64,000 nucleotides of DNA from Gremmenia infestans (taxonomy: Eukaryota > Ascomycota > Leotiomycetes > Helotiales > Hamatocanthoscyphaceae). Positions within the stretch are counted from its first letter, which is position 1. Each line of letters begins with the position of its first letter. Positions 12,932 through 23,421 of the stretch are shown here, one piece after another. Under the pieces are notes generated by a model. It was not told the origin of the DNA, searched no databases, and saw only the letters and a list, made by a program, of their open reading frames with translations. The stretch spans positions 806,001 through 870,000 of the forward strand of contig JAFEVB010000023.1 of assembly GCA_032629725.1 (NCBI GenBank), written 5' to 3'. Both the position numbers and the translations under genes were made by a program.

Positions 12932-14247
12932 ATGACGCACATCGTGATTCTAGGTGCCTCCCAAGCTGGAATCCGCACAGCACATCGAATTCTCATGCAA
13001 GCAGAGAAAGCTGGAAAAGCTGGTCGTGTCAAGCTTACTCTTGTGTCTCCAAACACACATATGTATTGGAACCTCGCCTCGCCCCGAGATCTAATCCCCG
13101 GCCAGCTTACCGATGAGGACCTGTTCCAACCAATAGCTCCTGGCTTGAAAAGATACACAGACAGTGAAGTCAAATTCGTCGTCGGTCGAGCAGAAAGCCT
13201 TGATTTTGAGTCAAAGACGGTGGAGATTTCTAGCGCTAGTGGCAGTGAGACGCTTGGATACGATATTCTTGTTCTTGCTACGGGCTCTAGTACTAAGGCG
13301 GAGGTGGTTTTCAAAGGGTCGGGTTCGACGGAAGCGGTGAAGGCTGCTGTGCATGCGTTCTAGGCACGGGTTGGAAAGGCTAAAAGTATTGTTGTGGCGG
13401 GTGCTGGACCGACTGGTGTTGAGTTTGCGTGCGAGCTGGCGTTCGTGTATGGGAAAGAGAAGAAAGTTACTCTGGTCAGTCATTTCACTTCGTCCATCGA
13501 GAGTTGCCAGTCACTCCATGTGTCTTTGCGGCTGCCCATTCCAGATCTCTGATATTTTGTAGTTAGCAAGCAAAGCTGTGGTTTTTGACGAAGCCCCAGC
13601 ACATGTATCGAAAATTGCTCTAGAGTTACTCCAAGGCTTAAATATAAGCATCAAGCTACAAGCAAGGGTGACCGGCATAAATGAGTTACCGGATGGGAGG
13701 CAGGAGATCACCCTGTCTGATGGTGAAACACTTATCGCCGACATGTATGTTCCTGCGTATGGGTTGCTACCCAATACTTCATATGTACCCGCACAATACA
13801 TGGACGCCAGGGGATATGTTGTGGTTGATGAGTACCTTAAAGTCAAAGGAGCTGAGAATGCGTGGGCAATTGGCGACGTGACCGATATGGAACCTTCGCA
13901 GTTGATATACGCTGATCAACAATCAAGCTATGTCGCTGAGGCTATTATCTCCGTTCTGAACAACAAGCACTCGGTACCTTACGAGATAAACCCTACCCGT
14001 ATGACATTCCATTTTTCTCCTTACAGTACGTGCCTGGAACTTAGACTAATCTTGGATTCTTGTGTTTCTAGGGATGCTGGGGTGTTCTATTGGTAGAAAT
14101 GCTGGAGTGGGATTTCAAGGGACTATGGAGCTTCCGTCTGCCTTGATTCTCCAACATAGAAAGCATTTGTTTGCGGAGTTTTTGGTTCCTGCCGTTGATG
14201 GTTCCTTGTATGAAAGCGAGGTTGGACAGAAGCGAGTTGTTCTTTGA
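12932..14247 (+). pseudogene. AIF/AMID-like FAD oxidoreductase with in-frame stop
   Basis: Exons 12932-13474, 13563-14025 and 14072-14247 join through canonical introns (88 and 46 bp) into one frame of about 393 codons. The frame carries a full pyridine nucleotide-disulfide oxidoreductase: an N-terminal FAD-binding GASQAG loop, the ATGSS motif, a central NAD(P)H-binding GAGPTGVE, and a C-terminal FAD motif (AIGDV). This matches AIF2/AMID-like NADH oxidoreductases of mitochondria or lipid droplets. However, a TAG at 13361-13363 interrupts the coding sequence between the ATGSS and GAGPTGVE motifs, where relatives have coding sequence. Downstream residues remain perfectly aligned and both introns are intact, so the break is a single recent change (CAG to TAG would suffice). 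It could be a null allele, a sequencing error or, less likely, readthrough. Confidence 0.8.
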
Positions 14248-14846
14248 CACTAGTTAGGCTGGGACAAGAAGAAATGATTTGACTGAGCCTTGATGTTGTC
14301 TACTCATAGTAGAAGAGGATATTGTCAGTATCCAAGGTAGACTTGTTAGAGTGTTAGAAAGCATAATTATTTTCGAGTCCTCATTGGCGTAGAATCAGAC
14401 ACTGATTATACCAAGGGGTTTTTAATATTTTGTTTAATCTCGGGCAATAAAGGTTATTTAACTACTGTCCATAGATTCAAGTAAGGAAGTACAGTATGAG
14501 AGCAATTATTGGTATAACAACACTTTGCAGGTGACTGGTTTCTAGAAAGTGATTCTTGAGAGTCGTCCGTCGTCAACCTTGACCCCTTTATCACTAGCGC
14601 GCCACCCGACGCGGGAACGCGGTTGGCTCTCCGCATGATTTTTTTTGGGAAATACCTACAAGCGTCATCCAGCACATGAATAATTAAATATCTTTCGAGT
14701 CCATTATTCACAACATACGACTCCGAACCAAACAACGAACTTGTCATTCCATCCATGATCTGATCTTATTCAAACAATACCTCTTTAATCTCTGATTTTC
14801 TTCCAATACGTTCGTTCGAGAACCCCCGAGTTCTCATCCACACTTC
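14248..14846. other. Intergenic region, no gene seen
   Basis: About 600 bp between the AIF-like gene and the carrier gene. It is AT-leaning in the first half and CT-rich just before 14847, as in a promoter leader. A 100-codon reverse ORF at 14454-14756 has no motif or intron support. Confidence 0.45.
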
Positions 14847-16148
14847 ATGAATACCAGATCTACATCACAACCATCCGCCTCACAACCACCACATCACCTG
14901 GACTCATCCGCACTTCTGCAGTCGAGGGAATTGGGGGACGTTGGTATTGAGAAGCCACACTATGGTTCCTCGATATCAAGCAAGCCAGCGCCCGTCGCAA
15001 AGTCATGGGCGCATTTCGTAGCCGGAGGGTACTTTCTTCCCCCTTTCCATTTCCCTCTTTCCTCCCTCCCCCAAATCCCCCCTCTTTCTTTCATCCTCAA
15101 TATACTTACTGACTTGCCAAAAACAGAGTTGGAGGCATGACAGCCGCAACCCTAACCGCACCCCTCGATGTCCTAAAAACCCGCCTGCAATCCGACTTCT
15201 ACCAAACCCAACTCCTGCAAACTCGCGCCGCCAAAGGCATCTCGCCCCACGCGCACCTGTCTGCTTTCCGCTCCTCGATTCTGCATTTCCGCGAGACGTT
15301 CCAGATCCTCGGGTCCGTTCACAAGCTCGAAGGATGGCGCGCTCTCTTCAAGGGCCTGGGGCCGAACCTGATCGGTGTGGTGCCCGCGCGGAGCATTAAT
15401 TTCTTCGTGGTTGGCAATGGGAAGAGGATTATTGCGGATTATGGAAATCAGGGTAAGGAGGATGCGTGGGTGGTGTTGTGCGCGGCGGCGCTGGCGGGCG
15501 TGGTTACTAGTACGGTTACGAATCCTATCTGGTTGATCAAGACGCGGCTGCAGCTGGATAAGAATGTGGTGGAGCGGAGTGGGGGACATGCGGCGCGGCG
15601 GTATAGGAATAGTTGGGATTGTATCAAGCAGGTTATTAATAAGGAGGGCGTAAGGGGACTTTATAAGGGGATGAGTGCGAGTTATCTGGGGGTCACGGAG
15701 AGTACGCTGCAGTGGGTTCTGTACGAGGAGATGAAGAAGAGTTTGGAGAGGAGGGAAGGCAGGATTGTTGCGAGTGGGAGAGAGAGGACGGCGTGGGATC
15801 AGGTGGTTAGCTGGACGGGGAGTATTGGGGCTGCGGGGAGTGCGAAGTTGGTTGCGGCGCTGGCTACTTATCCTCACGAGGTAAGTCATGTCATACTATT
15901 TCTACTTTTTGGTATGTTGCTAATTGGTTTAATAGGTTGCCCGCACACGTCTCCGTCAAGCACCATTAGAGAACGGAAAGCCGAAATACACAGGCTTAGT
16001 CCAGTGCTTCAAGCTGGTCTGGAAAGAAGAGGGCATGGTTGCCATGTACGGTGGTCTTACCCCGCATTTGCTGCGGACGGTGCCCAGCGCAGCCATTATG
16101 TTCGGAATGTATGAGGGTATCCTGAAGCTACTACATGCAGAGAGATAG
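14847..16148 (+). CDS. rim2: Mitochondrial carrier, Rim2/SLC25A33-36 pyrimidine-nucleotide type
   Basis: Exons 14847-15028, 15127-15880 and 15936-16148 give 382 aa. Three repeats of about 100 aa each carry the carrier signature: PLDVLKTRLQ after the first intron, NPIWLIKTRLQ in repeat 2, and a third P-x-E-x-x-R-x-R-x-R form (YPHEVARTRLRQ) created exactly by joining exons 2 and 3. Helix pairs with GG..AG and Gly-rich turns follow each. The NPIW second signature and the extended first loop are typical of the Rim2 group, which exchanges pyrimidine (deoxy)nucleotides across the inner membrane for mtDNA and RNA synthesis. The substrate assignment is inference from those signatures. It converges on the SNX3 gene. 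Confidence 0.88.
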
Positions 16149-16840
16149 AGCAGAGCACCTGTGCTTGTATGATACGTGTATAGAATTTGGCGTTTGTACA
16201 TATAGGGTCTCTGAGCTGGAGTTTCGTATAGACTTTCCACCGTTGGGTAAATGGGGCAACAGGATGTATTATAGTATTGGGTGGACAGGATCTGCATGGC
16301 TGATCTGGACAAGCTCACCTCACTACTCTTAAACTAATAATGCATGAGCACATTAGAATCTTAATGTCTCCTTCCACCCGCTGTCTTTAGCGAATCAATA
16401 GCTACGTGGGACCCGCTCAAAGTCCCCGGACGTTTCCTTATAGGAGACTAATGCAAAAGGCAGAAGACGACGAGTGGAACCTGGGTATTAGAATCATAGT
16501 AGCTTATTTGTATTTGTATTTGTATTTGTATTTGCATTCTCAAAGAGCATTAATACCATAAGCGCTTAAACCCCGTCCGCTTTGGGGTGCGCAATTGCGA
16601 ATAAAACTAAAGAACAGCAACGCTAAAGGGGAACGCCTGTGAAGTACAAATACGCCCTATTGCAAACATGAAGTGAAAATGAGGCTTGTACGCATCCTCT
16701 CCGAGCTCTGATCCTGCACGTCACACCGTACGCAGTTTTTGCAACAAGGAAAGGTCATGTTGTTGTAATTTCTTTATCATCGTAGCAGGTCGTGGCTTTT
16801 GCAGCTTGCGTGGTCTACGTTTTGCGTTGATGGAGTTTGG
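16149..16840. other. Convergent intergenic region between carrier and SNX3
   Basis: Holds the 3' flanks of two convergent genes and a short tandem repeat (16505-16534, listed separately). No ORF has support. Confidence 0.45.
16505..16534. repeat. (TATTTG)5 hexanucleotide microsatellite
   Basis: Five perfect TATTTG units in the intergenic gap between two convergent genes. It is likely length-polymorphic and has no evident function. Confidence 0.9.
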
Positions 16841-17518
16841 TCACCAGGCATTGCGGTCCCAATTTGGATCTATATTGTTCCGTATTAGCTCTGTTCCTCA
16901 GTAAAGCCCATTTCAAGCTGGTGGCTCCTCTTGAAGCCTTGAAAGCCTCCGGAAACATCAGATATATATCCAACTCACCCTGAACAAAACCCGCCAATAC
17001 CTTGCTACCAGTCTGCAGCAATGGATGACCGACAACAATCTGTAAAAACCGCTGCAATCCCTCCCTCCGATGCTCAATCACATCATCACTAAACCGATTC
17101 GTGAAGACCTTTCCGGGCAACGGGGGAATCGTGACTCTGGCAGACTCGCGCTCAAGAATGTCGCGGAAGTACTCGAAGTCGGAATAGCGTCTGCGGACGG
17201 AGGAATGGCGCAGCTTGAAAGCGGGGATGTTGGTTCGGCAGAGGATCTCGTAGTCGGTATACATGCTACGGCCCATGCCATGGGTGCGTGGGTTGCGAAC
17301 CTGGTGGGGAAGAGAAGGTTAGTGAAGGCTGTTGTTGATGTGAGGGGTGGGGTGGGGTGAGGTAGGGGAGGTGATTGGGGTAGGTGGTAGAGATGGTAGT
17401 ATATGGCGCAACAAAGGGTACAATATAGAAGAGTGCTTACTTCTATCTCGAGGAAATTCTCGGGAGGGCCATAAATTTCCTCGAAGCTCTGCTGGCGCGA
17501 ATCGGGCATTGCCTGCAT
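16841..17518 (-). CDS. snx3: Sorting nexin SNX3/Grd19 (PX-domain retromer cargo adaptor)
   Basis: Three exons on the reverse strand: 17518-17441, 17300-16979 and 16869-16841, with introns of 140 and 109 bp, giving 142 aa. The protein is almost entirely a PX domain: YTDYEI near the start, the phosphoinositide-binding RRRYSDFEYF, PPLPGK with the proline-rich loop, and RREGLQRFL. The last exon is only 29 nt; splicing GTGAGT...ATATAG yields the C-terminal FVQDPNWDRNAW followed by a stop. That ending is typical of fungal SNX3/Grd19 as I know it. Reading through the intron instead gives a longer, unlike tail. SNX3 binds PI3P on endosomes and hands cargo to retromer. Divergent from the tetraspanin gene, sharing about 490 bp of promoter. 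Confidence 0.9.
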
Positions 17519-18007
17519 GGTTGCGGTTTGAAGGCGCGCAAGGTGTAGGTAGTAATTGCTCTTTGCTTAGTTTATTATTGCCGTATCCTTGGTGATTAAC
17601 TTTCAGTGCTCTCTTATGCGCAGGTCAAAGTGGTTCTATGGTCGGTGGTTGCGAACGAACGAATGCTAGGGAAGACGGCAGGCAATAATACATCGTCACA
17701 CGGAAGAACATCAATGTGAAGCGGGGCAGTCACGTGCACATGGAAGGCTCCGTCTCCGTCTTCCCCTCTTTGTTTCACTACTGTGCTGTACTACTCGAGT
17801 ATCAGGCTGTGAATATGAAAGCCATCATGAGTCGGTAACATGCTTCTTATTTGCTTCCTCCCTTAAAATTTCCCGATTTAGTGACGGAACAACCTTCCTC
17901 ATCTTCCAATTCTCTATCGAAAATATTGGAATTACATTTCTGCACAGCTCAATCCATATCAATTTCTTCTTTTCCCCGCGTGTCTATTTCGTTTCTACCT
18001 ATGCATC
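17519..18007. promoter_or_regulatory. Shared divergent promoter region snx3 / tetraspanin
   Basis: About 490 bp separate the start codons of two divergent genes, so both promoters must lie here. The half next to the tetraspanin is CT-rich. No specific binding site is claimed. Confidence 0.5.
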
Positions 18008-19112
18008 ATGGCTATTTGGCACCAAGTGTTCCTGCTCGCGGGTCCCCTTGTGAGCATCGCTGAAGCTCGAACCACTTCCCGCGTTTGCTAATATAATACT
18101 GCTAGTTGCTGCTCTTGTTGACAGCTATTGCGGGGTGGGTAGCTCTGACTTAGTACTCCTACGAGTGACGGAGCTTCCACTGACTTTAGCAACAGCTATG
18201 CCTACTCTCAAATTAATTACCTCAACCTACCCATCCCTCCGGCCCTTTCCCTCTTCACCGTGGTCCTTCCACTGATTACTGGCGTCTCCACACAAGGTGT
18301 CTACAGCCTGATCCGGCGATCGACCAAAAAGGAACAGTTCCAGCTCACTATACCCCTCATCGCTGTCATCGGCTTCCAGCTAATTTACGAAACCATGGTT
18401 GCTACACTCGCGTTGACGCACATGATACCACCGAATGCATTGAGCTGTGAACTCGACCACAGGTGGACGAAGCTATACAGAAATAAAGATGCTCGAGGGA
18501 TTCGGACGATCCAAGACACCTTCGAGTGTTGTGGTTTAAACAGTGTTGTGGACCGCGCCTTTCCTTTTGGACAGCCTTCCACTTGTGCAACAAATTACGG
18601 AAGGAGCCACAGCTGTTTTGGAGAATGGAGGAGGGCAGAGCAAGTCAATGCTGGGTTGCTTTTTCTCGTTGCCGTTGTTGTGTTTGCATTGAAGGTACAT
18701 CTCACTTCTCTCCCATAGTCGACTTGGTGAAATGGCTATCCAAGCTGACACGATTTCGAAGGTCGGATCAATCTTCACACTCCTCTCCAGCGCCTCATGG
18801 ACGCACTTACCGTTAGTCCGTGCATTTAAGCGAATCGGTAACTCCGCCCAAAATGGAGACGAAGATGCCAGAGCAACGATGAGGAGACTCATCGAAGGGG
18901 GGGGTCCGGTGGAAGAGCCATACCTCGATGATCCAGAGGCTGCCAGGGCAAATGAAATCCATAGAACCCCCTTCGATGATCCAGAAGCTGCTAGGGCAAA
19001 TGAAAATGAGAACCACGGCCCAAGAGTCCAGCCATCTGCCCTTGGCGAGACATCTAATGAATGGGCCGATGATGATGAGCAGGGCGCCAGGGATGCGCGA
19101 GTTAGTTCGTAA
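18008..19112 (+). CDS. Tetraspanin, fungal Tsp3 type
   Basis: Exons 18008-18049, 18106-18134 (29 nt), 18190-18694 and 18762-19112 give 308 aa. The first two tiny exons build a hydrophobic first helix (LLAGPLLLLLLTAIAG), which an ORF-only view misses. Helices 2 and 3 and a fourth (LLFLVAVVVFALK) enclose a large extracellular loop with the tetraspanin ECCG motif plus further cysteines. The cytosolic tail has MRRLIEGG and a duplicated unit (DDPEAARANE, near 18927 and 18975), and is acidic. Four helices plus CCG in the loop mark the family, which organises plasma-membrane microdomains. Relation to Tsp3 is by overall layout. Confidence 0.82.
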
Positions 19113-20542
19113 CGTGGTTGCAAAAAAGGAATACAACAGCGATTAGCTGGGCTAGTTCAGAAAGGAATCAGGCACCATTTGAGAACACGCACAGGTGCGG
19201 AAGGTCTAACTCTTGAATTGACGGCAGTAAAGGAGGGGTGTTTGCATGCTTTTCCATTTTTCTTCTTGATTGTTGCTCTGACTGCAAGTGTGCATTGATC
19301 GTTGACTTGATATTTTCTTCAGAAGCTGGCATGATTCAATTTGGTCGGACATTAGGAAGTCCTCCGCGTCTTATATATTTTAATCCAATTGCCCGTGAAT
19401 TTAACAATTCTATTGTTCTTTCAGTATGGTACTTACTAAGTGATTTGAAGTAATGCGATTCTGCCCTGCGAAGAGGCATACCCAAAAGAGTGGTCTGCCC
19501 AAAATGCGTGTAGTTCCCAGATCAAGTAGCAAACTTCAGTACAGTCGCAGCAAAGTACCCGTTCCATCAACGCGGCGTAAACAAAAAGTGAGCAGTGAAA
19601 TATTGGCTGACCCTTTCCATTTTTAGCATCGGGGTTTGTTCTCGCGCCTTATTCACATATATAAAGCCCCTCATCGGCACGAAGCTTCTGGGTTTCACGG
19701 CCATATGCAGCGCACGATACTATGGCTTCCTCGTGTACGAGTGAGTAATTTCCATTTCTCATCTTCGAGGCTCGGCCCTCGGGCATTCAGTTTCAATTCG
19801 ATACCTCAGTTGGTGAAGGCAGAAGGTAAGTAGTCGACTTTCTAGCTCAAGATGAACGAAGCAACGACTTGACAGAACTTCAATTATGACAGCAACCCGA
19901 GTTTCGACAGCAATTCGGGGTTTCCATTACTCTTGTAACTTGTACTTGCGATTGTCATTTCATGTCCAAGTGTCGTAAATGGATCACGGAGGGCGCTATT
20001 GAGATGCGTCTTAACTCTGGGTCAAAGGTCCCGTTTTGATGCCTGAAGCCACGTATCGTCTTCAATTGGGTAATGAATTTGATGGACTATATAAGTTTCG
20101 TTTCACTTATTCCTTCCCCGATAGTTTTGACTTATTATTTAGTGCAAATGAGATCAAAATCACGCCATTCGAAACTTCTTGTGGCATCTCGTTCACATAT
20201 ACTGTGGACGTAAAGCCCGATCCTGACCTATCAAGAATAACGAGGACGATTCGAAAAATGCACAAAGTGCGAAAGAAGTATCTACGGGGTCGCTCTCTTC
20301 TTTCGTTCCTGTTATTGATGATGGTCTTACCTCTGGTACGTTATTCATGAGGGTCTTGTCTCTGCATGGTAAGCAAGTGTGCCACTAAGGGGATGGAAAT
20401 ATTATCCTAAAGCGACATTTTCCGTGAATCACACTTTCTCAACTTTCCATGGGATATAAAACCATCCCTCTGCTAGGACTCGATATCTTCCACTCTCCAC
20501 TACAACTACCCAAGCCTCAAATGAACACTCTCAAGATCACAA
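19113..20542. other. Intergenic region with one doubtful small ORF
   Basis: About 1.4 kb. ATG 20039 to 20350 could encode 103 aa with a hydrophobic, basic C-terminus (SLLSFLLLMMVLPL after a Lys/Arg-rich patch), but no homolog, signal peptide or intron support is seen. The rest holds promoter-like CT-rich DNA before the next gene. Confidence 0.35.
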
Positions 20543-20994
20543 ATGAAAGAATCCAAACTTCATCACTTCCAAATGTCGCAGAATGAAGAGAACACACTAC
20601 AAACAACAGAAGGCCTCACAACGGATACACCAAAAGCGTGTGAATGGGAATGCTGCCGTGAGCTATCCCTGCTTGTCGCTTCTATATTGATTCATTCAGC
20701 TAAATTCTCTTCACAGGATGCAACAAAATGAAACCCAACGAAATCAGCACTTCGCAATGCCAAACTTGCCAGCACAAGAAAGGCGACACAGAGCTTTGGC
20801 CCAGAGAAAGGGCAGTTGAAGTTCATTACATGCCAGATGGGACGCGGAGGGCAAGTCGGCTTATATTACGGCTCGGTAGAATGTACGCGGTCTGCGAGTG
20901 TCCGGATCGTCCTTCTGGTGGGCGGGTTTGGAATGATATGTTAAATATTGAGGTTCCTGAGCTAATGGTAATCGGCAACGCGGATGGTATATAG
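20543..20994 (+). CDS. Small zinc-ribbon-like cysteine-rich protein (W-x-C-C type)
   Basis: Exons 20543-20657 and 20717-20994 (59-bp intron, GTGAGC...TCACAG) give 130 aa. Splicing makes WECCRC followed by 12 residues and C-x2-C-x-H, i.e. a W-x-C-C-x-C ... C-x2-C-x-H pattern that looks like a single treble-clef or zinc ribbon. The tail after it is mixed alpha/beta with two further cysteines. No signal peptide, so probably intracellular. It resembles a broad fungal class of short proteins opening with a Trp/Cys cluster that I know only as uncharacterised. Lies 500 bp from a second, shorter gene with the same opening (21497). Confidence 0.6.
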
Positions 20995-21496
20995 TGGGTG
21001 GTTGGAAGAATGGGGAATATTTAATAAACACGCGTGTGAGGAGACCTTTCTATGCGTTATACCATATTAATCACCGCGATATATTGGAAACATATTCGAA
21101 ACTGACGTACAGTGTGGTTTAAGGATATGATTATTATGCTAAAGGAATGATTCAAAATCCTAGGTTATTACCTTAGATGCTGTGATTCTACCTCCGTGCT
21201 AATTGCTCACTCGGAATTTCCCATGTGATTAACTCGAAAGACCTTGATATTATGCTGTTTTAATCTCTGACTCACTTATAACTGAATGAATCTGAATCCA
21301 ATAAATCAAAATATTGACATCTTTAAATATGTATTCAAAACCTTATCTCCTCTTTCACCTTTTCATTATAGTATCCCCAAAAAGTTATTTAAATACCCCT
21401 TAACCAAAACCCATAACAAGCAATACAACCTGTCTATATCTTACACTTTCACACCTCACCAGTAAAAGATACTACCAAACATCAATAAAACACACC

Positions 21497-21712
21497 ATGC
21501 CTTGGAGAATCGCCTCAGGTTGGGCATGCTGTGGTAAGATCCCCTCCCCTCCCCTCCCCTTAACAAAATCTACCAGAATGCCACAACACAAATACAGACG
21601 CGCTCTCGGATAAATACTGTTTCCATCCTGACTGCAACCATGTTTGAGGGAAGGGGAAAAACGTTGTGGGCTTTGTGGTCCGTTGCATGTCGTGATACTT
21701 CGTGGCGGGTGA
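21497..21712 (+). pseudogene. Second W-x-C-C zinc-ribbon gene, apparently frameshifted
   Basis: Exons 21497-21533 and 21577-21647 flank a 43-bp intron that contains a (CCCCT)4 repeat. They encode 35 aa with WACCEC, then C-x4-C-x-H (CFHPDCNH), and stop one residue later. Immediately downstream, in a shifted frame ending at 21712, is EGEKRCGLCG, which supplies the missing C-x2-C pair. The parts together resemble the W-x-C-C ... C-x-H ... C-x2-C order of the gene at 20543, so I read it as one gene with a small indel near 21645. Alternatively the 35-aa peptide is the real product. The frameshift is inference. Confidence 0.45.
21541..21560. repeat. (CCCCT)4 repeat inside a short intron
   Basis: Four perfect pentamers within the 43-bp intron of the small cysteine-rich gene. 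They form its pyrimidine tract, so repeat slippage would change intron length. Confidence 0.8.
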
Positions 21713-22149
21713 AATTTCATGAATGTCACGCTGCGGAGGAAGAATGATTCATGGAGGGATGGGAGACAATGGAGCGTAGATATGAAGATGGTGTTGATGA
21801 ATGCATGGGTTTACCTGGATGTGTCTACGTCGCTTTTATGAGGAGTTATAGAGAAATGATTCATGGTTTGAAATCCATGGGCCGGGAACGCGATGGTTTC
21901 TTGTATCGTTACATTAAAGGTCTTAGTCACAACTTCCTTTCCTGCTATATTCGATGCAGTATACTTACGGTATCCTAAAACACTTACTTTTGTGAATCCC
22001 AACTTGGCAGCTCGAAAGATTTACATCATCATAAAAAGCTATCATGTAATCCCCCTCCCCAAAAGGAACTCCGGCTATATTCTTATAGCCCCGTTTTCCC
22101 CAACCCCAAAACCGATACATTACCTTATTCCCACAACCCTTCATCTCCA

Positions 22150-22350
22150 TCAAAATTTATTCCTAACACGAAGACGTTCAGCATCAAGCACTGCCCTACA
22201 ATTCGGACACCGGTACGTAGCATCTGAAGCGACGACGCGGAAGTTGGGGCAGTAAGGCGGATGGTTTCCAGTTTGCAGCTGCTGCGCACATCCAAAATTT
22301 CTGTATGTCTCGTGGGTGCAAAGGAACTTGGTGTGTTGTTCTCGGCACAT
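22150..22350 (-). CDS. Small cysteine-rich protein, Met-Cys / C-x-H module
   Basis: ATG at 22350 opens 66 aa: MCREQHTKF, then C-x-H (CTH), further Cys at about 21 and 34, and a terminal CPNC at 48-51 with a basic tail. Cys/His spacing suggests one or two zinc sites. The opening MC-x3-HTKF is nearly the same as in the reverse gene at 26890 (MCFERHTKF), showing paralogy. The longer ORF upstream (to 22620) is a low-complexity leader with His/Leu and Phe runs, so I reject its earlier ATG. I regard it as part of an uncharacterised fungal class of small cytosolic proteins; function unknown. Confidence 0.6.
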   Translation of the reverse strand: MCREQHTKFLCTHETYRNFGCAQQLQTGNHPPYCPNFRVVASDATYRCPNCRAVLDAERLRVRNKF

Positions 22351-22476
22351 CTTGGAGGGTTGAAGGAGTTGATTGTGGGGTCCGGTGTGGTTCGTGGTTG
22401 GATTACGGTATATGTATGGATGCGCGATGTTAGGGGTATGTATTAGTGCTTGCGAGTTGCGATGTTTGGATTGGAT

Positions 22477-22500
22477 GTGGAGGTGGAGGTGGAGGTGGAG
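22477..22500. repeat. (GTGGAG)4 microsatellite in leader
   Basis: Four perfect GTGGAG units followed by GAAGAA-rich sequence, lying in the presumed 5' leader of the reverse-strand gene at 22350. On that strand it is a pyrimidine-rich CTCCAC tract. Confidence 0.85.
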
Positions 22501-22639
22501 TGGTTTGCAGAAGAAGAAGAAGAAATGGAAAAAGAAGAAGGGGGAAAATACTGTGTGCGGAGAGAGGGAGATTTGCAGGTGCTGGATTACCGAACAAAGA
22601 TTTGGACGTTTTCGTATCAAAGGGTTCGGGTTCCTTGAT

Positions 22640-23421
22640 GTTGATATGGCTATTATTGTTCTTTGACCGTGGCTTTTCCGGATTTTGATTTGTTCAAAGA
22701 CTTGGTTTCTCTCGCTTAGTTGGTTAATTCTATACTATCCATCCCTCTGTACCGAAAAACTTTATGGTTTCGGGGTCTTAAGTGTCCACCACGTTGACGT
22801 ATAAGGATATAATCAAATTCTTATTATTCTTTAGCTATTTCTCTATAAGGTCTCAATTTATAGTCAGAGAAAATATTACAGTTTAGCTATATTATCGATC
22901 ATTCTACTTAGAGTGTTAAAAGTTAAAATAGCTACTACTTTCTACTCTTTTGTAACTATTAACCTATTTCTAAAATTCGAAGGTATAGTATAAAGCTTCT
23001 ATTATGTTTAGAAATAGTTCTAGGGTCTAAAGATTAGGTCCTTCTAGCCTGCTTAAGTAAGGCGAAAGACGTCTACAACATCCCTTTGTTGGACTAAGGC
23101 GATATCAGCAGGGGATGCGAGGCCCCCTTCTACAATACAGTTCATTGGAGGCATATTAAAGATGAGATAGAAGTTACTTCATGGAAGTGAGATCTCTGCA
23201 TAGGAAGCACAACATTATATTCAGAGGATACAACAAGGAGATTATGTGTCACTTATTCATTAGACGACAATGTAGAGTTGCAGTTACACGACATTCTTCC
23301 CACGCCGACATTCCGTTCGTCCAGTCACACGAATAATGAGACGATCAACACGCCGCTTCCGATTGTTATCATTCCTTCTTCTGGACAATTGAATCGACAC
23401 TGGTATGAAAAATTTTACACT
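22640..23421. other. AT-rich, RIP-like block and promoter of C2H2 gene
   Basis: From about 22790 to 23060 the DNA is extremely rich in TA, CTA and TTA words (TATAG, CTATTT, TAGTTC), with stops in all frames. This is the look of sequence decayed by C-to-T mutation. It ends abruptly at about 23060, and from about 23270 normal coding composition resumes. Confidence 0.5.

Noticed and set aside
13303..13363. An intron that would remove the TAG in the AIF-like gene
   Set aside because: It would need a weak GTGGTT donor and would delete a conserved-looking segment between ATGSS and GAGPTGVE; the stop is better explained as nonsense.
15173..15889. A 238-codon ORF on the reverse strand of the carrier gene
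   Set aside because: It is antisense to a well-supported carrier exon, rich in Pro/Arg/Leu/His, without domain or introns.
18695..18718. A 24-nt intron ending at CCCATAG in the tetraspanin
   Set aside because: Too short for fungal splicing; the 67-bp intron ending at 18761 restores the frame and the conserved tail.
23278..23421. N-terminal extension of the C2H2 protein
   Set aside because: The ORF there begins with TTG, has no ATG, and lacks conserved motifs.
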